The notes under the pieces were generated by a model that was not told the origin of the DNA, made no database searches, and was given only the letters and a program-made list of their open reading frames with translations. DNA of 64,000 nt, from contig NC_133101.1 of NCBI RefSeq assembly GCF_022965805.1, positions 18,943,054-19,007,053 of the forward strand, read 5' to 3'. A program made the position numbers and the translations under genes. This document shows, in pieces, positions 1 to 10,886 of this stretch; position 1 is the first letter of the stretch, and every line of letters begins with the position of its first letter. This DNA comes from Primulina eburnea. Its lineage: Eukaryota > Streptophyta > Magnoliopsida > Lamiales > Gesneriaceae.

Positions 1-8
1 CAACTAGG

Positions 9-3000
9 ATGTCGTTGCAGCTGGCTGATAGATCTGTCAAGTATCCACGTGGGATTATCGAAGATGTTTTGGTGAAAGTGGATAAGTTTATTTTCCCTGC
101 AGATTTTGTGATACTTGACATGGAGGAAGATGTAGAGATGCCTTTAATCCTAGGGAGACCATTTCTGGCTACAGGGAAAGCACTGATTGATGTTGAAGAG
201 GGGAAATTAAGACTGAGAGTTGGAGAAGAAGAAATTATTTTTGATGTCTTTAATACTCTCAAGCACACAATGCACAATGATAGTTGTTTTCGTATTGATG
301 TCCTAGATTCTCTCGTTTGTGATTTTGTGCAGGATGGATTGAAGGAACCATTGGAGGTCACCCTCACTACTGAAAAGCCGGAGGATGAGCTAGACGAGGA
401 AGAGATAGAGATGGTAGCTCACTTGAATGCCATTCCACCTTGGAGAAAGCAAGTTAGGCTTAGACTAGAGGAATTGGGAGACAGAAAAGATTTAATGCCT
501 CAAAAGTCGAGCCTAGAGGAGCCACCTATTTTGGAGCTCAAACCACTACCTCCACATCTCAAGTACGTATATTTAGGAGAAAATAATAAACTGCCTGTTA
601 TTATTTCCTCTTCTTTGACAGATGATATGGAGAGTAAGCTCTTTGGAGTCCTTAAGGAGCATAAAAGAGCATTCGCTTGGAAGGTTTTGGACATAAAAGG
701 GATAAGTCCTTCGATCTGTATGCACAAAATTCTCATGGAAGATAAATACTCACCTCTAGCACAACCACAAAGGAGACTCAATCCAAATATGCAAGAGGTA
801 GTAAAAGCTGAAACAATCAAACTTCTGGATGCAGGTATTATCTATCCTATCTCCGATAGTGCGTAGGTAAGTCCTGTACAATGTGTGCCTAAAAAGGGTG
901 GGATCACTGTTATTACTAATTAAAAAAATGAGTTGATTCCCACTCGAACTGTTACGGGTTGGCGTGTGTGCATAGATTATAGGAAGTTGAATAATGCCAC
1001 CCGTAAAGACCACTTTCCCCTTCCCTTTATCGATCAAATGCTTGAAAGGTTAGCGGGTCATGAATTTTATTGCTTTTTGGATGGGTATTCAGGGTACAAC
1101 CAAATTATGATTGCGCCGGAGGACCAAGAGAAGACCACTTTCACTTGTCCTTACAGCACTTTTGCTTTTAGACGAATGCCCTTTGGTTTGTGTAATGCGC
1201 CGGCCACTTTTCAGCGATGCATGACTGCTATATTTCACGACATGATAGAAACGTTTCTTGAAATTTTTATGGATGACTTCTCAATATTTGGCTCATCTTT
1301 TGATGATTGTTTGCAGAATTTGAAGGTGGTGTTGAAGAGATGCGAGGAGACGAATTTGGTACTTAATTGGTAAAAATGCCACTTCATGGTACAAGAGGGC
1401 ATTGTCCTAGGGCACAAGATTTCGGGGCACGGAATAGAGGTGTACAAGACGAAAGTTGAAGTTATCAAGAACTTACCACCTCCGGTGTCCATAAAGGGAG
1501 TTAGAAGTTTTCTAGGCCACGCCGGCTTCTACCGGCGTTTTATCAAAGATTTCTCTAGGATTGCAAAACCTCTATCTTCTTTACTCATGAAAGATGCGCC
1601 TTTTGATTTTACGTCGGATTGTTTGCAAGCATACAAGAAGTTGAAGGAGCGCTTGGTGACGGCTCCTGTCTTGGTGGCACCGGATTGGGATCTACCTTTC
1701 GAGGTCATGTGCGATGCCCAGTGATACTGCGGTTGGTGCTGTCCTCGGCCAAAGACTGAATAAGGTATTTCACACTATATACTATGCAAGTAGGACTCTA
1801 GATGAAGCACAATTAAATTATGCCACCACTGAAAAAGAGTTGCTTGCAGTAGTGTTTGCACTTGACAAGTTCCACTCATACCTTGTTTTGTCGAAAGTAA
1901 CTGTGTTTACTGATCACTCTGCCCTTAAATATTTACTTGCCAAGAAAGATGCAAAGCCACGCTTACTTCGGTGGATTTTATTGTTGCAAGAATATGATGT
2001 AGAAATAAAAGATAAGAATGGTGTTGAGAATGTGGTTGCGGATCATTTGTCTAGATTAGAATTTATCAGTGATGATTGTGCGAATGATGCGATTGATGAT
2101 TGGTTTCCAGATGAGCAGTTGTTTGAAGTGAAAAATTGTCCATGGTATGCAAATTTTGCAAATTTTCTTGTTACAGGATCACCCCCCCCCCCCCCCAAAT
2201 TTAACATTTCACCAAAGAAAGAAATTATTTTCGGACGTGAAGTATTATTTTTGGAGGAACCTTTCTTGTTCAGAATTTGTGCAGATGCCATGATTCGGAG
2301 ATGTGTCGCAGAGGAAGAGTTTGGGCAAATCCTCAACCATTGCCATGACCGTGAGGTAGGTGGTCACTTTGGACCAACGAGAACGGCATCTAAGGTACTC
2401 GAATGTGGCTTTTATTGGCCAACCCTCTTTAAAGATGCTCGTTCTTATGTGCTTGAATGTGATAAATGCCAGCGGTCAGGTAACATTTCTAACCGTCATG
2501 AAATGCCTTTAAATAATATCATTGAGTGTGAGGTTTTTGATGTATGGGGGATAGACTTTATGGGACCGTTTCCTAGTTCTTTCACAAAAAAACACATTTT
2601 GGTTGCGGTGGATTATGTGTCTAAGTGGGTAGAGGCGGAAGCATACGCCACTAATGATGATCAAGTGGTCCTGAAATTTTTAAAGAAAAACATTTTTAAC
2701 AGATTTGGAACACCACGAGCAATCATTAGTGATGGTGGCACCCATTTTTGCAACAAATTATTTGAAAAACTTTTGAGCAAATACGGTGTCACACACAAGA
2801 TCTCTACCCCATATCATCCCCAGACAAGTGGTCAAGTGGAAGTATCGAATCGAGTGATCAAGCGCATTTTAGAGAAAGTGGTAGGTGTCAGTAGGAAAGA
2901 TTGGTCGGCGAGGTTAGATGATGCTCTTTGGGCATATAGGACTGCTTTCAAAACACCAATAGGCACGACACCGTACAGATTATTGTTTGGTAAAGCATGT

Positions 3001-3432
3001 CACTTACCGGTAGAGTTAGAGCATTGGGCATATTGGGCAACAAAAGCACTAAACTTTAACTTTGCTGATGCATGTGAACATCGTTTGCTTCAATTGGACC
3101 AATTGGAGGAGTTCCGGAATCTGGCCTATGATCTTGCATTGTCGTACAAAGAGAAAACAAAGAAGGCTCATGACAAGAGGATCATCGAGAGAGAATTCAA
3201 AGAAGGCGAAAGTGTCCTACTCTACAACTCCCGGTTGTGACTCTTTTCCGGGAAGTTGAAATCACGGTGGTCTGGTCCATTCGTGATCTCGAAAGTTTAT
3301 CCATCGAGAGCTGTAGAATTACACGATGGAAAAGATGGGACCTTCACGATCAATGCACAGCGACTGAAGCACTACATGGGTGGCGCAATTGAGCCACAAA
3401 TTGGAGTCACTCGGCTCCATGACAGTCATTAA
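9..3432 (+). pseudogene. pol: Athila pol remnant: protease, RT, RNase H, integrase
   Basis: Polyprotein remnant that would encode aspartic protease (C-terminal part), reverse transcriptase, RNase H and integrase. Visible motifs are RT palm FMDD near 1268, RNase [10 protein letters not shown] near 1911, an integrase HHCC zinc region (about 2338-2470) and core signatures WGIDFMGPF (near 2548), ISDGG (near 2729) and PYHPQTSGQ (near 2809). It is inactivated by in-frame stops at 864-866, 921-923, 1371-1373 and 3238-3240 and by an extra base near 1720 that shifts the frame. A run of 15 C at 2182-2196 encodes a proline tract. The frame after the 3238 stop continues to a natural end at 3430-3432. Domain identity is secure; the copy cannot make a full product. 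Confidence 0.93.
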
Positions 3433-3592
3433 GGACATGGGTGAAAAGTCGAGCTCTAGACTGTAAATTGAGAACTATTTCTACTCCCTATTTTGATTTT
3501 TTTTCCTTTATTTATTAATCGCATCATTTGCATATAGGTAGTTGCATTCATTGTTTTTATTTATTTTTTTTAAGTTTTTTTTTCGAGAATGG

Positions 3593-3907
3593 CTCGCTGG
3601 GGCGGTTAAAACTGACCGCCCCAGCGAGCCCTTGCTTTTTGAAAAATCATAGTCGCCGAAAACACTTTGCTAGGGCGGTCACTTTTGACCGCCCCCGCGA
3701 GAGATTTTTTTCAAAAAAATATTTTAAAACGAAAACTCCTCGCCAGGGCGGTCACTTTTGACCGCCCCCGCGAGGGATAATTTTTAAGAAAATAATTTTT
3801 GGCGAGAACCCCTCGCTAGGGCGGCCAGCGAGCACTCTCGTATGTTTCAAATAATTGTTCGCCGAAAATGACTCGCTATGGCGGACACTTTTGACCGCCC
3901 TAGCGAG
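3593..3907 (+). repeat. Array of 36-bp GC-rich hairpins upstream of the env-position ORF
   Basis: Four 36-bp imperfect palindromes lie at 3593-3628, 3667-3702, 3739-3774 and 3872-3907, with a shortened fifth at about 3812-3832. Each has a left arm like ctcgctagggcggtca and a right arm like tgaccgccccagcgag around a short A/T loop, so each can fold into a stem of about 15 bp. They are separated by A/T-rich spacers containing ttcgccgaaaa-like words. The same 36-bp unit recurs three times in this element's 3' LTR (7335-7515). The array sits between the end of pol and the next ORF. Confidence 0.9.
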
Positions 3908-3917
3908 TCGCGCAGAC

Positions 3918-3927
3918 TATAAAAATA
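3918..3927 (+). promoter_or_regulatory. Candidate TATA box after the hairpin array
   Basis: The sequence tataaaaata begins 10 bases after the last hairpin and is followed by a pyrimidine-rich run (tttctttttctcttcccc), a typical plant core-promoter arrangement. The env-position ORF starts 279 bases downstream. Promoter activity is inferred from sequence only. Confidence 0.4.
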
Positions 3928-4196
3928 AAAAAATTTCTTTTTCTCTTCCCCACTTCAAACCCTACTCCTCCTCCACAAAAAAATCGGCGGCCTCCTTGCT
4001 CTTGTGTGCTAAAGACCTTTATTTTGTGATTTTTTAGGGAATCGACTCGATCTTGGTTTCTACAATCCACCCGGAAGCATTTAGACGACAATTTTTTTCC
4101 ACTCCGGTCATCTTCCACGGATTCCGGCGACCATCTCCGGCGAACTTCAAGAACTTTCCAGCGACTTCATATTTTTTTTTGCACTCCACTCTCGAC

Positions 4197-5345
4197 ATGG
4201 CACCTAAACGGTCTAACGTAACTCACGGTGCCTCTAGTTCTCGTTCGACTCCGTCTATGTTTGTTAATGAGAAAGCTAGGGAGCGGTTTGAGCATGCTAA
4301 ACTACATCGGAAACCGATCCCTGAGCGAGGGTTTAGTGCATTTGTTATCAATCAATTTCCGGAAGTCCTAGTAGGGGGAAGAGGGTGGAGTAATTTTTTA
4401 GCACAACCGAATGCAGCGGTGGTTCCGGTTGTGCGTGAATTCTATGCCAATGCTCCGGAGGGGAGTGAGCATAAGGCATCTGTGAGGGGACGTCTAGTCC
4501 CGTATGATTCGAGAACTATCAATGACTTGCTGGGTTTACTGTCGGTGGATGATTCGGTGTTTCAGGCGTGGGTACTTAACCTGGATTATGATTTGATTAT
4601 TCAGACACTCTGTTATCCGGGCACTACGTGGAAACAACCGGGGACGTATACGGTTTTTCTGGAAAAATTTTTGCAAGTAGATGCGGAATTGTGGTATGCC
4701 TTCTTGTCGAAGAGATTGATGCCGGTAGGGCATACGAGGGATGTGCAGCGCGAGCGGGAGGTTGTTCTGTATGCCATATGTACTGGGATGGCGATTGATG
4801 TAGGCAGGCTCATTTTCGGACAGCTCACCATATGTATAGATAGCAGAAATTTGGCTTTCTATTTTTTGACGATCGTGACTGAGCTATGTGCCCGAGCGGG
4901 GGTAATTTTTGAAGCTGATGATGAGTGGCTACCGCCGATGAGAGCCATTGACGAGGCTCTACAAACATCCAAGAGGGAGAAGAGGCAGGCTGAGCTGCCC
5001 GAGGAGGTATTTTTCCGTCATGGGCAAGCGGCTCAACCACCTCCGGCCGTAGGACTTGCACCTCCACCTCCGCAGGCACGCCGCCGTGCCATGCGCGAGC
5101 GCGTCGCCGAATTGGGTGCTTGGGCCACTTATCAGAATGAATACCAGGCAGTTAATCAAGCACACATTCAGAACATCGAATACCTGGTGCATGGGATCTC
5201 ATCTCATTTGGGCATCGACACTTCCGGCCAGCCACCTCCACCCGCATACCCGCCACCCTTCCAGTTTCAGTACCATTATCCTATGCCGCCACCAGCTGAC
5301 GAGGAAGTCCCACCGCCTGAGCATGACGAGGAGGATGATTTCTGA
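4197..5345 (+). CDS. Env-position ORF of Athila element (putative plant transposon protein)
   Basis: Open frame of 382 codons from the ATG at 4197 (MAPKRS...). The frame is open upstream to 4053, but the first 48 residues look like translated leader. It lies downstream of pol, where Athila elements carry an env-like third ORF. The N-terminal two thirds (NEKARERFEHAKLHRKPI, then a segment including YDSRTINDLLGL and the motif WKQPGTYTVF) resembles the 'putative plant transposon protein' domain found in many plant retroelement ORFs. The C-terminal part is proline-rich with a possible helical segment (residues about 300-340), and the last residues are acidic. I see no convincing signal peptide or transmembrane helix, so an envelope role is not supported. 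It is the only intact coding frame in this element. Confidence 0.7.
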   Translation: MAPKRSNVTHGASSSRSTPSMFVNEKARERFEHAKLHRKPIPERGFSAFVINQFPEVLVGGRGWSNFLAQPNAAVVPVVREFYANAPEGSEHKASVRGRLVPYDSRTINDLLGLLSVDDSVFQAWVLNLDYDLIIQTLCYPGTTWKQPGTYTVFLEKFLQVDAELWYAFLSKRLMPVGHTRDVQREREVVLYAICTGMAIDVGRLIFGQLTICIDSRNLAFYFLTIVTELCARAGVIFEADDEWLPPMRAIDEALQTSKREKRQAELPEEVFFRHGQAAQPPPAVGLAPPPPQARRRAMRERVAELGAWATYQNEYQAVNQAHIQNIEYLVHGISSHLGIDTSGQPPPPAYPPPFQFQYHYPMPPPADEEVPPPEHDEEDDF

Positions 5346-7145
5346 CCAGGGGAGTTTACTCTTTCCCCTTTCTTTTTATTTTTATTTTGCTTATTCTGTC
5401 GTTGCATTTGCATTAATGTTTTTTTTTGGTTTTTAGTGTTTATTTCGTTTTGTGCACTGAGGGCAATGCACCACTCTAGTATGAGGGGGGTAGATCGTTT
5501 TGTTTGTTAGTTAATTGGTGTAGATTCGTTGCATTTCGTTTGTCTGGTGTCGTTTATGGTAAGAAGACATAGTTTATGAGCCAATGATGATGTTGAATTG
5601 ATAGTTTACAAAAGTATTGATTGGGTCACTTCGTGAATGATACTCGTGATTGTTAAAGCATGAATTTTGGTACAAAGTTTGAACTTTTTGAGCACATATG
5701 TGTGGGGACTAGAATTTTGTAGGAATAATGGTGAAATTTGAAGGTTTTGTGTGGTTAACTTGAAAGGTATCATTTATGAGTTGATTTAGCATGTAAACCC
5801 GTGAAAATAAGTCGTTGTCGCTAATTGGGACCTTGAATGAGAACATCTGATTTGCCTTGAACTTTACTTGTACCTCCTTTCCAATGCACAAATTAAAAGA
5901 TCATACTCCCAACCGGCTGTAATCCAAAGTTATATTATATTCTTAGCCTAGGGAGTACATGTGTGAAAATTGTGCATTCAAAAAAAAAAAGAAAAAAAAG
6001 AAGGAGATGTAAGGTGAGGAATGCATTCATTTCTTCTGCATTGATCTGATTGATAATACTATCGGAGTGAAACAAGAGATCTAAAGAAAAACATAAACTA
6101 GACTAAATTAGTAACAAGTAAACCTTTAGTATGTCTATCTCCAACTATTTTGGAGATATAATATAGTAATCATAAAGCCTGAGACAACCCAGAAAGCAAT
6201 TGGATCATAATATGATCAACTTTCTAAGCTGGCTTGGGTCATGAGTATTTACTTAGACTTAGAACCGAATTCTTTGCAATAAATAGTTGTAATTTCGGAA
6301 AAAAAAGAGTCAAGTTTTTCTTACATTGAATCATTCATATATGTGTAGATATAGCTAACACATATATTTTTTATGGATTCATTTGGTTCTTTTGAATCTT
6401 GCTCGAGCCAGATGATAAAAAATTATCATGTCCGGTTCCTTCGGAGGATGGATGTATAAGAATTCACCTATCCCAATAACAAAAAAACCTGATTTGAATG
6501 ATCCTGTATTAAGAGCTAAATTGGCAAAAGGTATGAGTCATAATTATTACGGAGAACCCGCATGGGGGAGCCTAAATAAAAGGAATGAAATTCTATTCCT
6601 ATGCTAAAAGTTGGAGATGTAAGGAGACGAGGAAAGTCAGACGAAAAGTCTTGACGATTGCACAATGAAAATGATCGGTGTACTCCCAACTTTTAGCCAC
6701 TTGAGCTTATTTTCCTTCTTTTCGACACCCTTATCTGCACTTACAAGTTGAATAAAGTTCAATTTATGGCTAGTGATAAATGGACACGGGGATGCATGCT
6801 AGTGAGACTTGTATTGAAGTGTTAATTGAGTGACTCGCATGATTTGATGATTGATCTATTTGATGTACGAATGACTAGACCCATCACGACTCACACACAT
6901 TCAAATTAGTGTCGAGATTTATGTGTAGATGAGAATGAGTATTCGTTTGCGATTTGACTTGATTATGATTGGTAGTGGGAAAGTAAACTGAGGCATGAAC
7001 ATAAACGTTGTTAACTCACCATTGACATTTACTTGTGTTTGTTTCTTTCTTGTTTGAGTTCTTTTTGTGTTTGTTGAAGTTGCTTAGAATCTCGTGCTTT
7101 AACCTATTTTACTCGAGGGCGAGCAAAAGGTTAGTATGAGGGGGT
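5346..7145 (+). other. Non-coding 3' region of the Athila element
   Basis: No credible gene is seen between the env-position ORF and the 3' LTR. The stretch includes a first polypurine-like word (tagtatgaggggggtag) near 5478-5494, a plastid DNA insertion (6015-6612), and the true polypurine tract (ttagtatgaggggg) just before the LTR at 7146. Confidence 0.75.
6015..6612 (+). other. petD: Plastid DNA insertion: petD group II intron end and exon 2 start
   Basis: The segment from about 6480 to 6565 translates as [19 protein letters not shown] and continues through HNYYGEPAW, the start of exon 2 of plastid petD (cytochrome b6f subunit IV). It is preceded by a group II intron end with a domain V-like hairpin (gagccagatgat ... 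attatcatgtccggttc, about 6405-6440) and the 3' border ctatcccaat. Homology stops after catgg at about 6565. The insertion lies inside the Athila 3' region and is flanked by a 12-base direct repeat, ggagatgtaagg, at 6003-6014 and 6613-6624. One glycine codon has become serine, consistent with decay in the nucleus. The left limit of plastid homology is not certain. Confidence 0.85.
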
Positions 7146-8536
7146 TGATAGGACTCGTTTTTACGTGTTTTTAGTGTTGGTTTTGAGTCGCATTCATGCA
7201 TCATATTAGTTGTTTAGTTTAATTTAGCATTTTTTTAGCATTATCTAGCATGCGACTGATCTCGTGTGTTTTGTGGTTATTTTGTAGGATTTGAACCAAA
7301 AAGTGGGAGAATAATTGCCAAGCATCGAGAAGGACTCGCTAGGGCGGTCAAAAGTGACCGCCCCAGCGAGAATGTTGGTCTAGCCGAGAATATTTTGCGC
7401 GAGTGTCTCGCTAGGGCGGTCAAAAGTGACCGCCCCAGCGAGACCAGGGACATGGCCGAGGAACTTTCTGCGAGAACCTCTCGCTAGGGCGGACACTTTT
7501 GACCGCCCTAGCGAGACGCGAGATCTAAGAAGATATCTTTCCAATTTTTGTGGACTCTATCTTACACCATAGACCTAAAACACATGGGGGTGCCGTTTTT
7601 CAGACCATTCTCATTTTTTTCATCATATTTTCTTGGAGAAAGGCTAGGAGCAAGGGAGATTTCGAAGACCTCGAGATTTCCACGCGTCGTGGCCGTCATC
7701 CGTCGTCATCTTTAGTATTTTCATTATTCAGTTTTTATTTCTTAGATTGTTGTTGGTTTTTATTATGAATTTTAGTAGCTAAACTCTAGATTTGTTGGGA
7801 TTTGAGGGGATCCTACCCCGTACTCGGTGTTGAACATTATTTATCGACGGTTTTATGAGTGATTTGTTTATGCTATTGTTCGTTCTTGTTTCAATCGAAG
7901 CCTAGCTAACTTCTTTTGATTATGTCATGTTGTTGATGATTTCGATAGAATAATTTACAATAGGATCGAATAGTATAGACCACGGATTTACAATTTTAGT
8001 AGATATACGGAATTGGATACGTGTCGATAGTGATAATTCACCCGGATGAAAGCTAGCGGATTCCATAGAACGTAATGCAATCTTGAACTGTTAAATAATT
8101 GAGGATACTTGATTACTGCATGTTTGTGATTAGTATTAATATAGCTCGACAGAGTATATTAATTAGTCTAAGGAATTCCGTCGAATGCACGAGTAAGAGT
8201 CGAGTATAATTATTTAAACACGAGTGGTAGGTGAACTGATAATTCCAAACAAATTCATTTCTCATTTGATTTTAATCCAAATTAATCATTGATTCCTTGA
8301 ATACGTTTTCCTTGCATTTTAATTGTTTTAGTTGTTTCAGTTACATTAGTTTAATCATCCAATCATTTTATCGTTACTAAAGAATTTTTACTTGAAAATA
8401 AAAAATATTGTAACACAGTCCTTGTGGAACGATACTCGTATTCACTTACGTTTATTATAACTTGACTATCGTGCACTTGCGATATTTAAATCGAGCTTTC
8501 AATTATAAAATAAATTTTGGGACTATTCACTGTGCA
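7146..8536 (+). repeat. 3' LTR of the Athila element
   Basis: Starts with tgataggactcg right after the polypurine tract and ends with tgtgca, about 1391 bp. It contains three 36-bp hairpins and no coding potential. The 5' partner lies outside the window, so the limits rest on the polypurine tract, the tg...ca ends and the switch to minus-strand gag sequence. Confidence 0.75.
7335..7515 (+). repeat. Three 36-bp hairpins in the Athila LTR
   Basis: Palindromic units at 7335-7370, 7407-7442 and 7480-7515, each 36 bp, match those at 3593-3907. Two have the centre aaaag and the third has the centre of the internal copy at 3872. Confidence 0.9.
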
Positions 8537-8539
8537 AGT

Positions 8540-9192
8540 TTTGCTCGATCACTTGCCCATGCTGAATTCAGTGATTCCCCATCCCTCTGTCTAAATGAAG
8601 TGATTTCATTTCGCAGTTGTGTAATTTTAGTTGGGGGAAAGTACCTGTGCATGAAGAACTCAACTAGCCCATCCCAAGTAGTGATAGAACCAGCTGGAAG
8701 ATCGCGAAGCCACTCCATAGCTTCTCCTTGAAGGGAGAATGGAAATAATCTGAGTCTAATGGCATCAGTACTCACCCCATTGCATTTGATAGTATCACAG
8801 ATTGATAGAAAGTTCTCCAAATGTGCATTGGGGTCTTCAGAAGGTGATCCTCCAAATTTGACTTGAAGTTGGATCATCTGGATGATGCCCGGTTTGAGCT
8901 CAAATGTATTAGCCTGTATTGTAGGACGCACAATGCTAGACCCATAACCTCCAAATGCTGGCCGATGAAGTTCCATCAACGTTCGTTCATCCTCTTCTCC
9001 GGACATTTCTTCGAATTCTGGTTTAAGATCTATTTCAGGTTCTGCTTCAGACTCGGATTCAAAAGACAAGTTGTTGTTCCTTCGATTTCTGCGGATGCTG
9101 CAAAGAGTGCTTTCAATCTCCAGATCAAGTGGCACTAGATTTTTGACGTCCTGAGCACGGTTCATATAACACGAGCTAACCCCTGAAATCAA
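8540..9192 (-). pseudogene. gag: gag N-terminal part, truncated
   Basis: About 215 codons from the ATG at 9190-9192 on the minus strand. It contains the retrotransposon capsid region (about residues 90-205), including RLRLFPFSLQGEAMEWL and ITQLRNEITSFRQRDGESL. Gag would form the cytoplasmic virus-like particle. The frame is cut by the neighbouring Athila LTR after the codons for SLNSAW, so the nucleocapsid zinc knuckle is missing. No internal stop was seen. A glutamate-rich stretch lies at residues 45-70. Confidence 0.85.
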
Positions 9193-9351
9193 AAATTTAA
9201 GTGCACAATTTAAGCTCCAAAAGAGTATATAATAAGAAAAACTGAAACAAAATTAATTAAAATACTAAAGAAAAGAATAACTGAAAAATTTAAAACTAAG
9301 AATAAAAGCCTAGTATCAAACAAATAATTTATCCTAATATTAAATAAATAG

Positions 9352-9369
9352 TCCCCGGCAACGGTGCCA
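9352..9369 (-). other. Primer-binding site, tRNA-Asp type
   Basis: Minus strand reads tggcaccgttgccgggga, the primer site used by Athila/Tat-group elements (consensus tggcgccgttgccgggga), separated from the LTR end by a short agttttt spacer. Confidence 0.9.
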
Positions 9370-9375
9370 AAAACT

Positions 9376-10886
9376 TGACCGATTATTTCGGTTGTGATTA
9401 ATTCTAGCAAGCAGACTAGGTCAAGTTATAGTAAATGGACGAACAATCCAAGTATCGATCCCACAGAGACTATTATTTAAATACTAAGATTTAGATTATT
9501 CGATTTAATCTAGGCAACGATAATAAGTGATATGATGATTACTTAAACTAATTAAATTGAATTGATTTATGCTGAATAAACGACTAAAATCAAATTGACA
9601 GAAAAGCTTGGAACGGGGATTTTCAAATTTAAATAAAATGACCGGGACACACAACGGTAACAAACTCAGATTTTTATCATGCACTGAAATTATTTAACTA
9701 CAGATTATTCGTTGTCACGATGCAATTCTCTGATTTAATTATAAATCTATTTCTAGAATTTATAATCCTGTTTTCATTTAACAGTCCAATTATTTCTAAT
9801 TGAATTTAATCAAACAAAAATGCATTTATCAACGATGGAATTACAGCAATCGCCTAAAGTCGCACATTGAAATCGAATACTATTTCTAGTCGATTTAACC
9901 GTGTGTTGATTAATGTTTTTGAAGCTAAATTCAATCTATTTTCTTCCGAGTCAAGATCGAACAACAAACATGCAAATAATTGGCCAAATTAAAAGCATGA
10001 GAATTATGCAAACATTAATCAATAACATGAAATAATTTTATAAATCAAACGATCCAACGAATAAACAAAAATCAATCGTTTGTCCCAATCGTGGTCCCGA
10101 TCAAAAGAGAAACTACTCCATGAACTCGAAACTAAAACCAAATCTAATATTCGAATTCATGACTGAAAATAAGAAAAAAGAAAGAGAAGAGAAAATCTCA
10201 GTGATGGTGCGCGGGTCTTGCGTGTGAAGTGCGCGATTTCCTCTCGTCTCTCCCAAGTCGTCGTCGTCCTTCAGAGTCGGAAATTTCTCGCCTTTTTTTC
10301 TCCAAAGTCGGCTGCCAAGGGTTCCCCTCTCGTCCAAAAGTCCGATCTCTATCTTATTTCTTTCTTTTTATTCTTCCAAATCTTCGCGAAATCTGATCTG
10401 AAACTATGGTACACGGACCCCGTGTAGGGGTCCGGATCTGGGTCCGTGTAATGGCTAATAATTGATTTCCGGAAAGTGCTTGGCACGGACCCCGTGTAGG
10501 GGTCCGGCATCAGGTCCGTGCTATCGCGCAAATTTTCTTTTCTCGCTGATGCTTGACACGGACCCATACACGGCGTCCGTATTCGGGTCCGGGGGATCTC
10601 GATTTAATTATCTTCTTTGCTTCTTCAGGAACGGACCCTTACACGGGGTCCGTGTATGGGTCCGGGTGCTCTCATTGTGATCTTTTCCTGTTTTTCCGGG
10701 CATTTCTGACGTGGCACTGCGACGCTTGACTTTTCTTTCATTTATTTGGCTTTCATCGACTTTTGGTCAAACCTGAAAATGCTGATAATAATACGAATTA
10801 AGCGCAGAACTCGGAATAAAAACGCCAGATAAGCGTGAATACGACAAAATAAAGACTCTAAAATGCTATATGATTCGTGCTTATCA
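9376..10886 (-). repeat. 5' LTR of the minus-strand element
   Basis: 1511 bp bounded on the plus strand by tgaccgatta and cgtgcttatca, that is tg...ca in both orientations. It contains a nested palindrome array at 10405-10667 and no coding potential. Confidence 0.8.
10405..10667. repeat. Array of nested cggaccc palindromes in LTR
   Basis: Four blocks each combine cacggacccc, a short centre and its inverted copy (for example cggaccccgtgt followed by aggggtccg and gggtccgtg). Spacers of 25-45 bp separate the blocks. Each block can fold in more than one way. The sequence differs from the Athila and C-family palindromes, but the arrangement is similar. Confidence 0.85.

Larger units (their letters stand above)
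1..8536 (+). mobile_element. Athila-type Ty3/gypsy retrotransposon, 3' part
   Basis: The window opens inside the protease of this element. Order is protease end, RT, RNase H, integrase, a hairpin array, an ORF in the env position, a long non-coding stretch, polypurine tract and 3' LTR. Protease wording such as LADRSVKYPRGIIEDVLVKV and LGRPFLATG is typical of the Athila lineage. The 5' LTR and gag must lie left of the window. The right end abuts the gag of a minus-strand element, so this copy appears to have inserted into that gag. The copy is dead, with several stops and one frameshift in pol. The exact right edge is uncertain by about 16 bases, because a second ca occurs at 8551-8552. Confidence 0.85.
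8537..10886 (-). mobile_element. Minus-strand Athila/Tat-group element, 5' end
   Basis: Read on the minus strand this is LTR (10886 down to 9376), tRNA-Asp-type primer site, leader and the first part of gag, cut off at about 8540 where the plus-strand Athila element ends. The rest of gag and pol should lie left of the window, beyond that Athila insertion. The right end (ttatca at 10886) abuts protease sequence of element A, so this element was itself inserted into A. Confidence 0.8.

Noticed and set aside
6405..6565. Functional plastid gene or group II intron
   Set aside because: Only the intron end and about 30 codons of petD are present, with a substitution, inside nuclear retroelement sequence.
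10113..10680. Short frames on both strands in the minus-strand LTR
   Set aside because: They cross the cggaccc palindromes and leader, with no domain or start context.
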